A DNA stretch of 9,731 nt from Stenotrophomonas_A sp002429615 (GTDB lineage Bacteria; Pseudomonadota; Gammaproteobacteria; Xanthomonadales; Xanthomonadaceae), in the NCBI GenBank assembly GCA_031987425.1, contig DALZZL010000138.1:1-9731 (forward strand). Direction: 5' to 3'. The notes beneath the pieces were generated by a model. The model saw only the letters and a program-made list of their open reading frames with translations, did not search any database and was not told the DNA's origin. Below are positions 1-5,904 of this stretch, one piece after another. The position numbers and the translations under genes were made by a program. Positions within the stretch are counted from its first letter, which is position 1. Each line of letters begins with the position of its first letter.

Positions 1-3
1 GCC

Positions 4-30
4 GTCAACACCTCGTTTCGAGCCGTTGAC
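4..30 (-). promoter_or_regulatory. Second leader hairpin built on GTCAAC/GTTGAC arms
   Basis: The arms GTCAAC (30-25) and GTTGAC (9-4) pair on the minus strand. After a 2x2 internal loop there is an inner stem CTCG/CGAG (22-19 with 15-12) with an AAA loop. It lies just downstream of the first leader hairpin, separated by three bases. The 3' arm contains TTGAC, so the same bases could also be the -35 box of a second promoter reading out of the window. Whether it acts as RNA structure, as an inverted-repeat protein site, or as neither cannot be decided here. Confidence 0.4.
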
Positions 31-33
31 TCC

Positions 34-63
34 GCTTCAGAACCCGAAGGTTTTCCCTGAAGC
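34..63 (-). promoter_or_regulatory. Predicted 5' leader hairpin with UUCG tetraloop
   Basis: On the minus strand a 7-bp stem GCTTCAG/CTGAAGC (63-57 with 40-34) encloses a 4-nt bulge GGAA and a second stem AACC/GGTT (52-49 with 44-41) closed by a TTCG loop (48-45). It begins within a few bases of the transcription start predicted from the promoter at 73-100, so it would form at the extreme 5' end of that RNA. No U-tract follows, so a leader or processing structure fits better than a terminator. The pairing is read directly from the sequence; the function is inferred. Confidence 0.55.
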
Positions 64-72
64 GAGCCCGCC

Positions 73-100
73 ATCATAGCGGACTTTTTCGTTTCGTCAA
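73..100 (-). promoter_or_regulatory. Strong sigma-70-type promoter reading off the left edge, probably for an rRNA operon or other stable RNA
   Basis: Read on the minus strand, TTGACG (100-95) is followed by a 16-nt spacer and TATGAT (78-73), five of six consensus bases in each box. This is the best promoter match I see in the window. The bases after the -10 box are GC-rich (GGCGGGC), like the discriminators of stringently controlled stable-RNA promoters. Transcription would start near 65-67 and run leftwards out of the window, away from tyrS and on the same strand. No ORF starts in the 70 bases available. A second TTGACG (8-3) lies at the very edge and could be the -35 box of a tandem promoter. 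The rRNA identity is inferred from promoter class and partly recalled gene order; no 16S sequence is inside the window. Confidence 0.7.
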
Positions 101-170
101 CCCCGTGTGAAGCTGGTGGTTGACCCTTCGTCCGATCGTCTTGCCTTTCGGCGAGACCCTCGTGACGGGG

Positions 171-194
171 GAGGGAAAGTATGGCCTTTCCCTC
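171..194. repeat. Perfect 9-bp inverted repeat between tyrS and the left-edge promoter
   Basis: GAGGGAAAG (171-179) and CTTTCCCTC (186-194) are exact inverse complements around the 6-nt loop TATGGC. It lies 56 bases past the tyrS stop on the tyrS transcript. It could act as a 3' stabilising hairpin or a weak terminator for tyrS, but no U-run follows on the minus strand. On the plus strand the T-run comes about 27 bases later. Positions 217-227 (AAAA then seven T) form an A/T tract of the kind that bends DNA. No reading frame in 1-249 looks like a gene. Confidence 0.45.
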
Positions 195-249
195 AGCCTT
201 TGGGAAGGGGTTTGTGAAAATTTTTTTACGCTGTCGCCGAAGGCGCGGC

Positions 250-1461
250 TCAGCCAGCCACAAGTAGTACGCGCGCGAAGTTGCGCTTGCCGATCTGGAT
301 GACACCCTCGAACCCCGGCACCAGCTGCAGCTGCGGGTCTTCCACCACCTCGCCGGACACGCGCACCGCGCGTTCCTTCAACTTGCGCATGGCTTCCGAG
401 TTGCTGGGCGTCAGCCCCGCCGCGGTCAGCAGCGCCGCGATGCGCAGGCCTTCGGCCGGCACACTGACTTCCTGCAAAGGCAACAGGCTGGTGTCGCCCT
501 GCCCGGTCACCACCGCATGCCAGCCGGCAATGGCCTGCTCTGCCGCAGCGGCATCGTGGAAGCGGGTGGCCAGTTCGCGCGCCAGCCGCAGCTTCACCTC
601 ACGCGGATTCAACTGCCCGCCTTCCACCTGCGCGCGCAGCGCACGCGCCTCGTCCACGCTGATATCGAACGACAGCAGCTCGATCCAGCGCCACGTCAGC
701 TCGTCGCCGATCTTCATGGTCTTGGTGACGATGTCGATGGCCGGTTCGCTGATACCAATGTAGTTGCCCAGCGACTTGGACATCTTGTTGACGCCATCCA
801 GGCCTTCGAGCAGCGGCATCGTCAACACGATCTGCGGCGCCTGCCCGTAGTGCTCCTGCAGCCCACGCCCCATCAGCAGGTTGAACTTCTGGTCGGTGCC
901 ACCCAGCTCGACGTCGCACTTCAGCGCCACCGAGTCATAGCCCTGCACCAGCGGATAGAGGAACTCATGGATCGCGATGGACTGCTGCGCGGCGTAGCGC
1001 TTGGCGAAGTCATCGCGCTCCAGCATGCGGGCCACGGTGTGCTGGCCGGCCAGACGGATCATGTCGGCCGCCCCCATCTGGCCAAACCACTCGGAATTGA
1101 AGCGCACCTCGGTCCGTGCGCGATCAAGCACCTTGAACACCTGCTCCTCATAGGTCCGCGCGTTGGCCAGCACGTCCTCGCGGGTCAGCGGCTTGCGGGT
1201 GACGTTCTTGCCCGTCGGATCACCGATCATTCCGGTGAAGTCGCCGATCAGGAAGATCACCTGGTGCCCCAGGTCCTGGAACTGCCGCATCTTGTTCAGC
1301 AGCACGGTGTGCCCGAGATGCAGGTCCGGGGCGGTGGGGTCGAAGCCGGCCTTGATCCGCAGCGGACGCCCCGTCTTGAGACGGGCCTCCAGTTCTTCGG
1401 ATTTGAGGATCTCATCGGCACCACGGCCAATCAGGGCAAGCGATTCAGCAATCGAGGACAA
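250..1461 (-). CDS. tyrS: Tyrosyl-tRNA synthetase, TTG start
   Basis: This cytoplasmic class I aminoacyl-tRNA synthetase activates tyrosine with ATP and charges tRNA-Tyr. The protein is 403 residues, the length of the longer bacterial TyrRS type (TyrZ-like). The nucleotide-binding HLGH signature is at 48-51 within APDLHLGHTVLLNK. The tyrosine-pocket segment ELGGTDQKFN is at about 185-194, and the KMSKS loop is exact at 226-230. A C-terminal S4-like RNA-binding domain covers about 340-400. The start is TTG (1461-1459). The first internal methionine is residue 58, past the HLGH motif, so it cannot be the start, and GGAG (1472-1469) sits 7 nt upstream of the TTG. A promoter match lies at 1505-1533. 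The gene reads leftwards towards the promoter at 73-100 and is divergent from the M23 gene. Confidence 0.97.
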   Translation of the reverse strand: MSSIAESLALIGRGADEILKSEELEARLKTGRPLRIKAGFDPTAPDLHLGHTVLLNKMRQFQDLGHQVIFLIGDFTGMIGDPTGKNVTRKPLTREDVLANARTYEEQVFKVLDRARTEVRFNSEWFGQMGAADMIRLAGQHTVARMLERDDFAKRYAAQQSIAIHEFLYPLVQGYDSVALKCDVELGGTDQKFNLLMGRGLQEHYGQAPQIVLTMPLLEGLDGVNKMSKSLGNYIGISEPAIDIVTKTMKIGDELTWRWIELLSFDISVDEARALRAQVEGGQLNPREVKLRLARELATRFHDAAAAEQAIAGWHAVVTGQGDTSLLPLQEVSVPAEGLRIAALLTAAGLTPSNSEAMRKLKERAVRVSGEVVEDPQLQLVPGFEGVIQIGKRNFARVLLVAG

Positions 1462-1468
1462 AGCAGGA

Positions 1469-1472
1469 CTCC
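1469..1472 (-). promoter_or_regulatory. Ribosome binding site that fixes the TTG start of tyrS
   Basis: GGAG on the minus strand, 7 nt before TTG. No in-frame ATG or GTG between this site and the catalytic core gives a complete enzyme, so the site decides the start. Confidence 0.7.
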
Positions 1473-1504
1473 AGCGGGGATGGCAGCCGTCAAGAACGTG
1501 AACG

Positions 1505-1533
1505 ATGTTAAACCCGAGTTAATGCCGCGCCAA
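1505..1533 (-). promoter_or_regulatory. Probable tyrS promoter
   Basis: On the minus strand TTGGCG (1533-1528), a 17-nt spacer and TAACAT (1510-1505) match the sigma-70 boxes at four of six bases each. The implied leader is about 35-40 nt, with no hairpin-rich or T-box-like structure. The spacing is ideal but the boxes are moderate. Confidence 0.45.
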
Positions 1534-1559
1534 GCGAAAACATGAACGGGCTCAATGGT

Positions 1560-1588
1560 TTGACGCGGCTTTGAGGGGTGTCTATGGT
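1560..1588 (+). promoter_or_regulatory. Probable promoter of the M23 peptidase gene
   Basis: TTGACG (1560-1565), a 17-nt spacer and TATGGT (1583-1588) give five and four of six consensus bases. The predicted start near 1595 leaves a leader of about 38 nt before the ATG at 1633. The -35 box is 27 bases from the tyrS -35 box on the other strand, so the two promoters lie back to back in a 171-bp intergenic region. Confidence 0.5.
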
Positions 1589-1632
1589 ACCGGCGTTTGC
1601 GCTCGTACTCCGAGCCACCGAGGAACCGATAG

Positions 1633-3060
1633 ATGCAGCATTCCGAGCAGGGCCGTGCGCGCCGCCAGCGCTTCCAGGAACGACTCCACGTTCAACACGA
1701 CTCGGCCTTGCATCAAAGGCTAAGGCAGCATCTTCCCGCCGCTTTCAACCAGCGCTGGACCCGCCGGCACTGGATGCACGCGACGCTGTTCACCACCATC
1801 GGCGCATTGCTGGCGACCATCGTGCCGGGCTTCTCCAATGCGATCGACGCCCCGCTGGTCACCCACTCGACCCTGGCCCTGCCGCTGCCGCCCCTGCCGG
1901 CCGGCAATGCGCAGATGCCGCCGGGCAGCAACTGGGAGCTGCTGCGGATCAAGCCAGGCCAGACGCTGAGCGGCGTCTTCAACGACATGGGCATCTCTTC
2001 GGCGACCCTCTCGCGCGTGCTCGACCATCCCGGCGCCCGTGAAGTCCTGACCCGCCTGCGTCCGGGCGCGGAGCTGGCCTTCGACATGGCCCAGCCGGGC
2101 GAACTGCGCGGCCTGCGTTTCGACCGCGACGCCAGCCATCGCGTCGAGCTGCTGCTCGGTGGCGAGACGGTGCGCGAAAAGGTCACCGAACGCGCCACCA
2201 CCGTGCGCACCGTGGTGACCAGTGGCGAGATCACCAGCTCGCTGTATGTCGCCGCGCGCAAGGCCGGCCTGCCGGCATCGGCGGTGGCGACGATGACCGA
2301 TGACATCTTCAAGTACGACATCGACTTCGACAAAGACCTGCAGCCGGGCGATCGCTTCAGCGTGGTCATGGACGAGACCTGGCGCGAAGGCGAGCGCATC
2401 GACACCAGCAAGATCCTCGCGGCGACCTTCACCACCGGCGGCAAGACCTATACCGGTTTCCGCTTCGAGCGCGGGGGCAAGCCGGCCGAATACTTCGACA
2501 TCACCGGCCGGCCGCTGAAGAAGAGCTTCATCCGCATGCCGGTGACCTACACCCGCATCAGCTCGACCTACGGCATGCGCCGCCACCCGATCCTGGGCAC
2601 CATCCGCGGCCACAAGGGCGTGGATTACGCCGCCCCCACCGGCACGCCGATCATGGCCGCCGGCGATGCGGTGGTGAAGTTCGTGGGGACCCAGCGCGGC
2701 TACGGCAACGTGATCATCCTCGACCACGGCAAGGGCTACTCCACGCTGTACGGCCACATGTCGCGCTTCGGCAAGGTCCGCACCGGCCAGCGCATCAACC
2801 AGGGCACGGTGATCGGCTACGTCGGCATGACCGGCCTGGCGACCGGCCCGCATCTGCACTACGAATTCCGCGTCAACGGTGAGCAGCGCAACCCGGCCTC
2901 GGTGACCATGCCGCCGCCGACCCCGCTGGCGGGCGCCGAGCTGGTGGCCTTCCGTGCGCAGACCGCGCCGGCCATGGCCCGCATCGAGGGCATGGAGAAG
3001 CTGATCTATGCCGACGCCGACACCAAGCCGGCCCAGGGCAAAGGCAAGGGCAAGGGCTGA
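1633..3060 (+). CDS. Membrane-anchored M23 (LytM-type) murein endopeptidase, MepM/Csd3-like
   Basis: This is a probable zinc endopeptidase that cuts peptide cross-links in peptidoglycan on the periplasmic side of the inner membrane. Residues 1-47 are a basic, His/Gln/Arg-rich cytoplasmic tail. One membrane segment lies at about 49-67. An OapA/LysM-like domain follows at about 101-165 (LLRIKPGQTLSGVFNDMG), then a Csd3-type middle domain at about 190-300. The M23 domain covers about 305-422. The metal-site residues are intact: His327 and Asp331 in GHKGVD, His375 in YGHMS, and His407/His409 in PHLHYEF. The C-terminus ends in a KGKGKGKG tail. The domain order matches the E. coli MepM (YebA) and Helicobacter Csd3 families. 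The ATG at 1633 has GAGGA 8 nt upstream and a promoter match at 1560-1588. A terminator-like hairpin follows. The exact cross-link specificity (for example D,D 4-3) is inferred. Confidence 0.93.
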   Translation: MQHSEQGRARRQRFQERLHVQHDSALHQRLRQHLPAAFNQRWTRRHWMHATLFTTIGALLATIVPGFSNAIDAPLVTHSTLALPLPPLPAGNAQMPPGSNWELLRIKPGQTLSGVFNDMGISSATLSRVLDHPGAREVLTRLRPGAELAFDMAQPGELRGLRFDRDASHRVELLLGGETVREKVTERATTVRTVVTSGEITSSLYVAARKAGLPASAVATMTDDIFKYDIDFDKDLQPGDRFSVVMDETWREGERIDTSKILAATFTTGGKTYTGFRFERGGKPAEYFDITGRPLKKSFIRMPVTYTRISSTYGMRRHPILGTIRGHKGVDYAAPTGTPIMAAGDAVVKFVGTQRGYGNVIILDHGKGYSTLYGHMSRFGKVRTGQRINQGTVIGYVGMTGLATGPHLHYEFRVNGEQRNPASVTMPPPTPLAGAELVAFRAQTAPAMARIEGMEKLIYADADTKPAQGKGKGKG

Positions 3061-3090
3061 TCGCCCCCCGCTCCCCGGCAGCACCATTTG

Positions 3091-3113
3091 ACGGCGCCCT
3101 TCCCGGGCGCCGT
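3091..3113 (+). terminator. Terminator-like hairpin after the M23 gene
   Basis: ACGGCGCCC (3091-3099) pairs perfectly with GGGCGCCGT (3105-3113) around the loop TTCCC, and ATCTTTATCC follows. It begins 30 bases past the M23 stop and ends 32 bases before anmK. The U-tract is poor, so read-through into anmK is possible, and the hairpin would also lie close to the anmK leader. Confidence 0.65.
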
Positions 3114-3145
3114 ATCTTTATCCGCTTTACGAACCCGAGACCCGC

Positions 3146-4279
3146 ATGGCGGCGCTTCCCGACGGCACTCCCCTCTATATCGGCCTGATGTCCGGCACCA
3201 GCGCCGACGGCATCGACGCGGCGCTGGTCGCTTTCCCGGCAGCGCCGGATGGCCCGCGCTGCCGGCTGCTGGCGGGGCATACCCATCCGTGGGAGCCGTC
3301 GCTGCGCGCCGCGCTGGTGGCCTTGGGCGAGGGTCGCGAGGCCGGGTCGCTGGACGTGCTCGGCGATCTCGATGCGCGCGTCGGCATCGCCTTCGCCGAG
3401 GCCGCCAACACCTTGCTGGCCCGGCACGACATCGCGGCCACGCAGGTCCGCGCGATTGGTTCGCACGGCCAGACCGTACGCCATCGCCCGCTGGCCACGC
3501 CCGCCTTCACCTGGCAGATGGGCGATGCCAACCGGATCGCCGAAGCCACCGGCATCACCACCGTCGCCGATTTCCGCCGTCGCGATATCGCCGCCGGCGG
3601 CCAGGGCGCGCCGTTGATGCCCGCCTTCCATCTGGCCATGCTCGGCAGCGGCGAGGAGGATCGCGCCGTGCTCAATCTCGGGGGCATCGGCAATCTCACG
3701 CTGATTCCCAGCGCGGGCACGGTGCGCGGCTTCGATACCGGCCCGGCCAACGCCTTGATGGACAGTTGGTGCCAGCGCCACACCGGGCACGCGTTCGATG
3801 CCGAAGGTGCCTTCGCCGCCTCCGGCCAGGTGCTGCCGGCGCTGCTGGCGCAATGGCTGGCCGAGCCGTGGTTCCGGCTGCCGCCTCCCAAGAGCACCGG
3901 GCGCGAGCAGTTCCACCTCGATTGGGCGCTGGCCGCGCCCGCGGCGGCGGGGGCCGCCCCTGCCGACCTGCAGGCCACCCTGCTCGCGCTGACCGTGGAA
4001 ACGGTGGTCGAAGCGCTGCAGGCGCACCAGCCGGCGACGCGCCGGGTGCTGGTGTGTGGTGGCGGTGTCCGTAATCCGGTGTTGATGGCCGCGCTCGCGG
4101 CACGCTTGCCGGCGGTGGGCGTCGAATCGAGCCAGGCGCACGGCCTGGACCCGGATTACATGGAAGCGATGGGCTTCGCCTGGCTGGCGGCGCAGACGCT
4201 GGCGGCGCGTCCGGGCAACCTGCCGTCAGTCAGCGGCGCGCGCGGTCCGCGCATCCTCGGTGCGATCCACCTGGCCTGA
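3146..4279 (+). CDS. anmK: Anhydro-N-acetylmuramic acid kinase
   Basis: AnmK opens the 1,6-anhydro ring of anhydroMurNAc and phosphorylates it with ATP to give MurNAc-6-phosphate, a cytoplasmic step of peptidoglycan recycling. The 377-residue length is normal for the family. The ATP-binding signature MSGTSADGID is at 15-24, GSHGQTVRH at 105-113, DFRRRDIAAGGQGAPL at 142-157 and LNLGGIGN at 176-183. GFDTGPAN lies at 195-202, and its Asp197 aligns with the catalytic base reported for Pseudomonas AnmK. CGGGVRNP is at 304-311. The start is the ATG at 3146; the ribosome binding site is weak (GAGAC). The gene is co-directional with the M23 gene across an 85-bp gap with a hairpin. It converges on the small RHH-like gene with only five bases between stop codons. 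The product would act on sugars imported by the nearby AmpG; downstream use through MurQ or through MupP/AmgK/MurU cannot be seen here. Confidence 0.96.
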   Translation: MAALPDGTPLYIGLMSGTSADGIDAALVAFPAAPDGPRCRLLAGHTHPWEPSLRAALVALGEGREAGSLDVLGDLDARVGIAFAEAANTLLARHDIAATQVRAIGSHGQTVRHRPLATPAFTWQMGDANRIAEATGITTVADFRRRDIAAGGQGAPLMPAFHLAMLGSGEEDRAVLNLGGIGNLTLIPSAGTVRGFDTGPANALMDSWCQRHTGHAFDAEGAFAASGQVLPALLAQWLAEPWFRLPPPKSTGREQFHLDWALAAPAAAGAAPADLQATLLALTVETVVEALQAHQPATRRVLVCGGGVRNPVLMAALAARLPAVGVESSQAHGLDPDYMEAMGFAWLAAQTLAARPGNLPSVSGARGPRILGAIHLA

Positions 4280-4284
4280 AGGCT

Positions 4285-4512
4285 TCAGAAACTGCCGCCG
4301 GTCGGGAGCAGTTTCAAAGCGGCTATGGCGTCGGCCAGCGCATCCACCTCCGGGTGCGCGAAGCCGCCGTTGACCTCGTGCTCGCAGGCGAACAGGCCCT
4401 GCTCGATCAGGTTGATCACCGTCTGGTGCTGCGTCCAGCCGCGAGCCACCGAGATACGGCGGATACGGTCGACCAGCATCGGATCGATGTCGCGCAAAAC
4501 CAGATCGGTCAT
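4285..4512 (-). CDS. Small ribbon-helix-helix-like protein of unknown function
   Basis: This is a 75-residue protein whose first half looks like a ribbon-helix-helix DNA-binding fold. A short strand (TDLVLRDI, 2-9) is followed by a helix (about 10-23, DPMLVDRIRRISVA) and a second helix after RGWTQHQ (about 27-42). This resembles the N-termini of Arc/FitA-type antitoxins and plasmid RHH regulators. The second half (acidic, Ala/Leu-rich, 44-75) is not recognised. I choose the ATG at 4512, which has GGGGA 5 nt upstream. The in-frame GTG at 4527 would add five residues but has no ribosome binding site. It lies 69 bases downstream of ampG on the same strand and may be the last gene of that cluster. 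No toxin gene is adjacent. The DNA-binding role is inferred from the pattern alone, and it may be a conserved hypothetical with another function. Confidence 0.75.
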   Translation of the reverse strand: MTDLVLRDIDPMLVDRIRRISVARGWTQHQTVINLIEQGLFACEHEVNGGFAHPEVDALADAIAALKLLPTGGSF

Positions 4513-4517
4513 TTCAG

Positions 4518-4522
4518 TCCCC
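4518..4522 (-). promoter_or_regulatory. Ribosome binding site choosing the ATG start of the RHH-like gene
   Basis: GGGGA on the minus strand lies 5 nt before the ATG at 4512-4510. Nothing comparable precedes the upstream GTG at 4527-4525. Confidence 0.5.
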
Positions 4523-4581
4523 AACACGCGGTGTTCGAGAATCCCCCCCGGGGCGCATCATCGACAAGTCGGCCCCAGCTT

Positions 4582-5904
4582 TCAATCCGTCGATCGCGCC
4601 ACCGGCGCCGCGACCGGGTCCGCGATCCGTCGCCACAGCCATGCCAGCAGCAGCAAAGTGGGGATCACGGTCAACGCGCTGAGCACGAAGAAGGTCGAGT
4701 ACGAGGTGGCTTCCACGATGTAGCCGGACACGCCGCCGACAAACTTGCCGGGCAGGTTGGCCAGCGATACGAGCAGGCCGTACTGGGTCGCGGTGAAGTT
4801 GCGGTCGGTCAGCGAGGACATGAAGGCCACCAGCACCACGCCGGCGAAGCCCTGGAACAGGTTGTCGGCCGAGAGCGCGGCATAGAACGTCCACAGCTGG
4901 CCCGGATGCTGCGCCATCAGCAGGAAGGCCAGGTTGGACAGCGCCACGCCGAGCGCGGCCACCAGCAGCATGCGCCGGAAGCCGAACGCCGCCACCGCCG
5001 CGCCGCCGGCGAACGCCCCCACCACGCCCATCCACACGCCGAACAGCTTGGAGACGGTGGCGATATCGGCCTTGGTGAAGCCGGAATCGAGATAGAACGG
5101 CCCGGCCATGACCCCGATGACCTGGTCGGGGAACTTGAAGAAGCCGACGAACAGCAGCAGCGCCAGCGCCACCGCGGCGCCGTTGTGGGTGAAGAAGCTG
5201 CTGATCGGCTGCCAGAAGGCACCCAGGAAGTCGATGCGCCGGGTGACCGTGCTTTCGGGAATCGCCGGTTCACGGCACAGCAGCGTCGCCACGATCGGCA
5301 GCAACATCAGCGCCGACATCGCCATGTATGCCCAGCGCCAGTTGGCGAACTCCGCCAGGTACAGCGCACCGGCGCCGCCGACGATCAGGCCGATGCGGTA
5401 GCCGAGGATGTAGGTCGCGGCCAGCGCGGCCTGGGCGCTCTCCGAGGCGATCTCGATACGGTAGGCATCCACCACCGAATCCTGGGTGGCGCCCATGAAC
5501 GAGGCGAACAGCACCCAGCCCACCAGGCCGGCCACGCCCAGCTCCGGGCGCGAGAACGCCAGTCCGAACAGCGCGACGGTGACACCCAGCTGCGACAGCA
5601 GCAGCCAGGAGCGGCGCCGGCCCAGGAAACCCAGGACCGGAAAGGCGTGCCGGTCGAGCAGCGGCGCCCACAGGAACTTCAGCAGGTAGAAAAAGCTCGC
5701 CAGGCTGATCAGGCCGATGCTGTGCAGGTCCATGCCGACGTCGCGCAGGCGCGTGGACAGGGTCTGCGAGGCGATCAGCAGGAACGGCAGGCCGCTGCCG
5801 AAGCCCAGCAGCGCCAGCGTGCCCGCCGACGGCGTGGCGAAGGCGCGGCGGATGCCGGCCCAGCCCTTGTAGGACACCGACGCGCCGGCGGCGGGCTGGC
5901 TCAC
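4582..5904 (-). CDS. ampG: AmpG-type muropeptide permease (MFS)
   Basis: This inner-membrane transporter imports GlcNAc-anhydroMurNAc and its peptides from the periplasm. It supplies murein recycling and, where AmpR is present, the beta-lactamase induction signal. The 440-residue product is strongly hydrophobic with about 12 or more membrane segments. AmpG-specific stretches resemble the E. coli protein: LLGFGSGLPFLL (32-43), FLWAPLLDR (77-85) followed by GRRRSW (95-100), GATQDSVVDAYR (138-149), GPFYLDSGFTKADI (268-281) and RNFTATQYGLL (368-378). I start at the GTG at 5904, which overlaps the TGA of the upstream exonuclease gene as GTGA and implies translational coupling. The same frame stays open to 6156, but that extension lies inside the exonuclease gene and is Arg/Pro-rich and not membrane-like, so I reject it. 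E. coli AmpG is longer by about 50 residues. Confidence 0.92.
   Translation of the reverse strand: MSQPAAGASVSYKGWAGIRRAFATPSAGTLALLGFGSGLPFLLIASQTLSTRLRDVGMDLHSIGLISLASFFYLLKFLWAPLLDRHAFPVLGFLGRRRSWLLLSQLGVTVALFGLAFSRPELGVAGLVGWVLFASFMGATQDSVVDAYRIEIASESAQAALAATYILGYRIGLIVGGAGALYLAEFANWRWAYMAMSALMLLPIVATLLCREPAIPESTVTRRIDFLGAFWQPISSFFTHNGAAVALALLLFVGFFKFPDQVIGVMAGPFYLDSGFTKADIATVSKLFGVWMGVVGAFAGGAAVAAFGFRRMLLVAALGVALSNLAFLLMAQHPGQLWTFYAALSADNLFQGFAGVVLVAFMSSLTDRNFTATQYGLLVSLANLPGKFVGGVSGYIVEATSYSTFFVLSALTVIPTLLLLAWLWRRIADPVAAPVARSTD

Noticed and set aside
120..125. Plus-strand TTGACC as a promoter -35 box
   Set aside because: No -10 box occurs 16-18 bases downstream and no plus-strand gene follows; it is better seen as an arm of the inverted repeat.
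120..302. 60-residue plus-strand reading frame at the left edge
   Set aside because: It runs into the 3' end of tyrS on the opposite strand, has no ribosome binding site and no recognisable composition.
517..1545. 342-residue open frame antisense to tyrS
   Set aside because: His/Gln/Arg/Leu-rich shadow of a GC-rich gene with no family signature; tyrS is certain on the other strand.
1720..3087. 455-residue open frame antisense to the M23 gene
   Set aside because: Low-complexity Ala/Gly/His/Arg composition typical of a complementary frame in GC-rich DNA; the M23 active site lies on the plus strand.
2873..4141. 422-residue open frame antisense to anmK
   Set aside because: It spans the M23-anmK boundary and has Arg/Gly/His-rich composition without motifs, while anmK is complete on the other strand.
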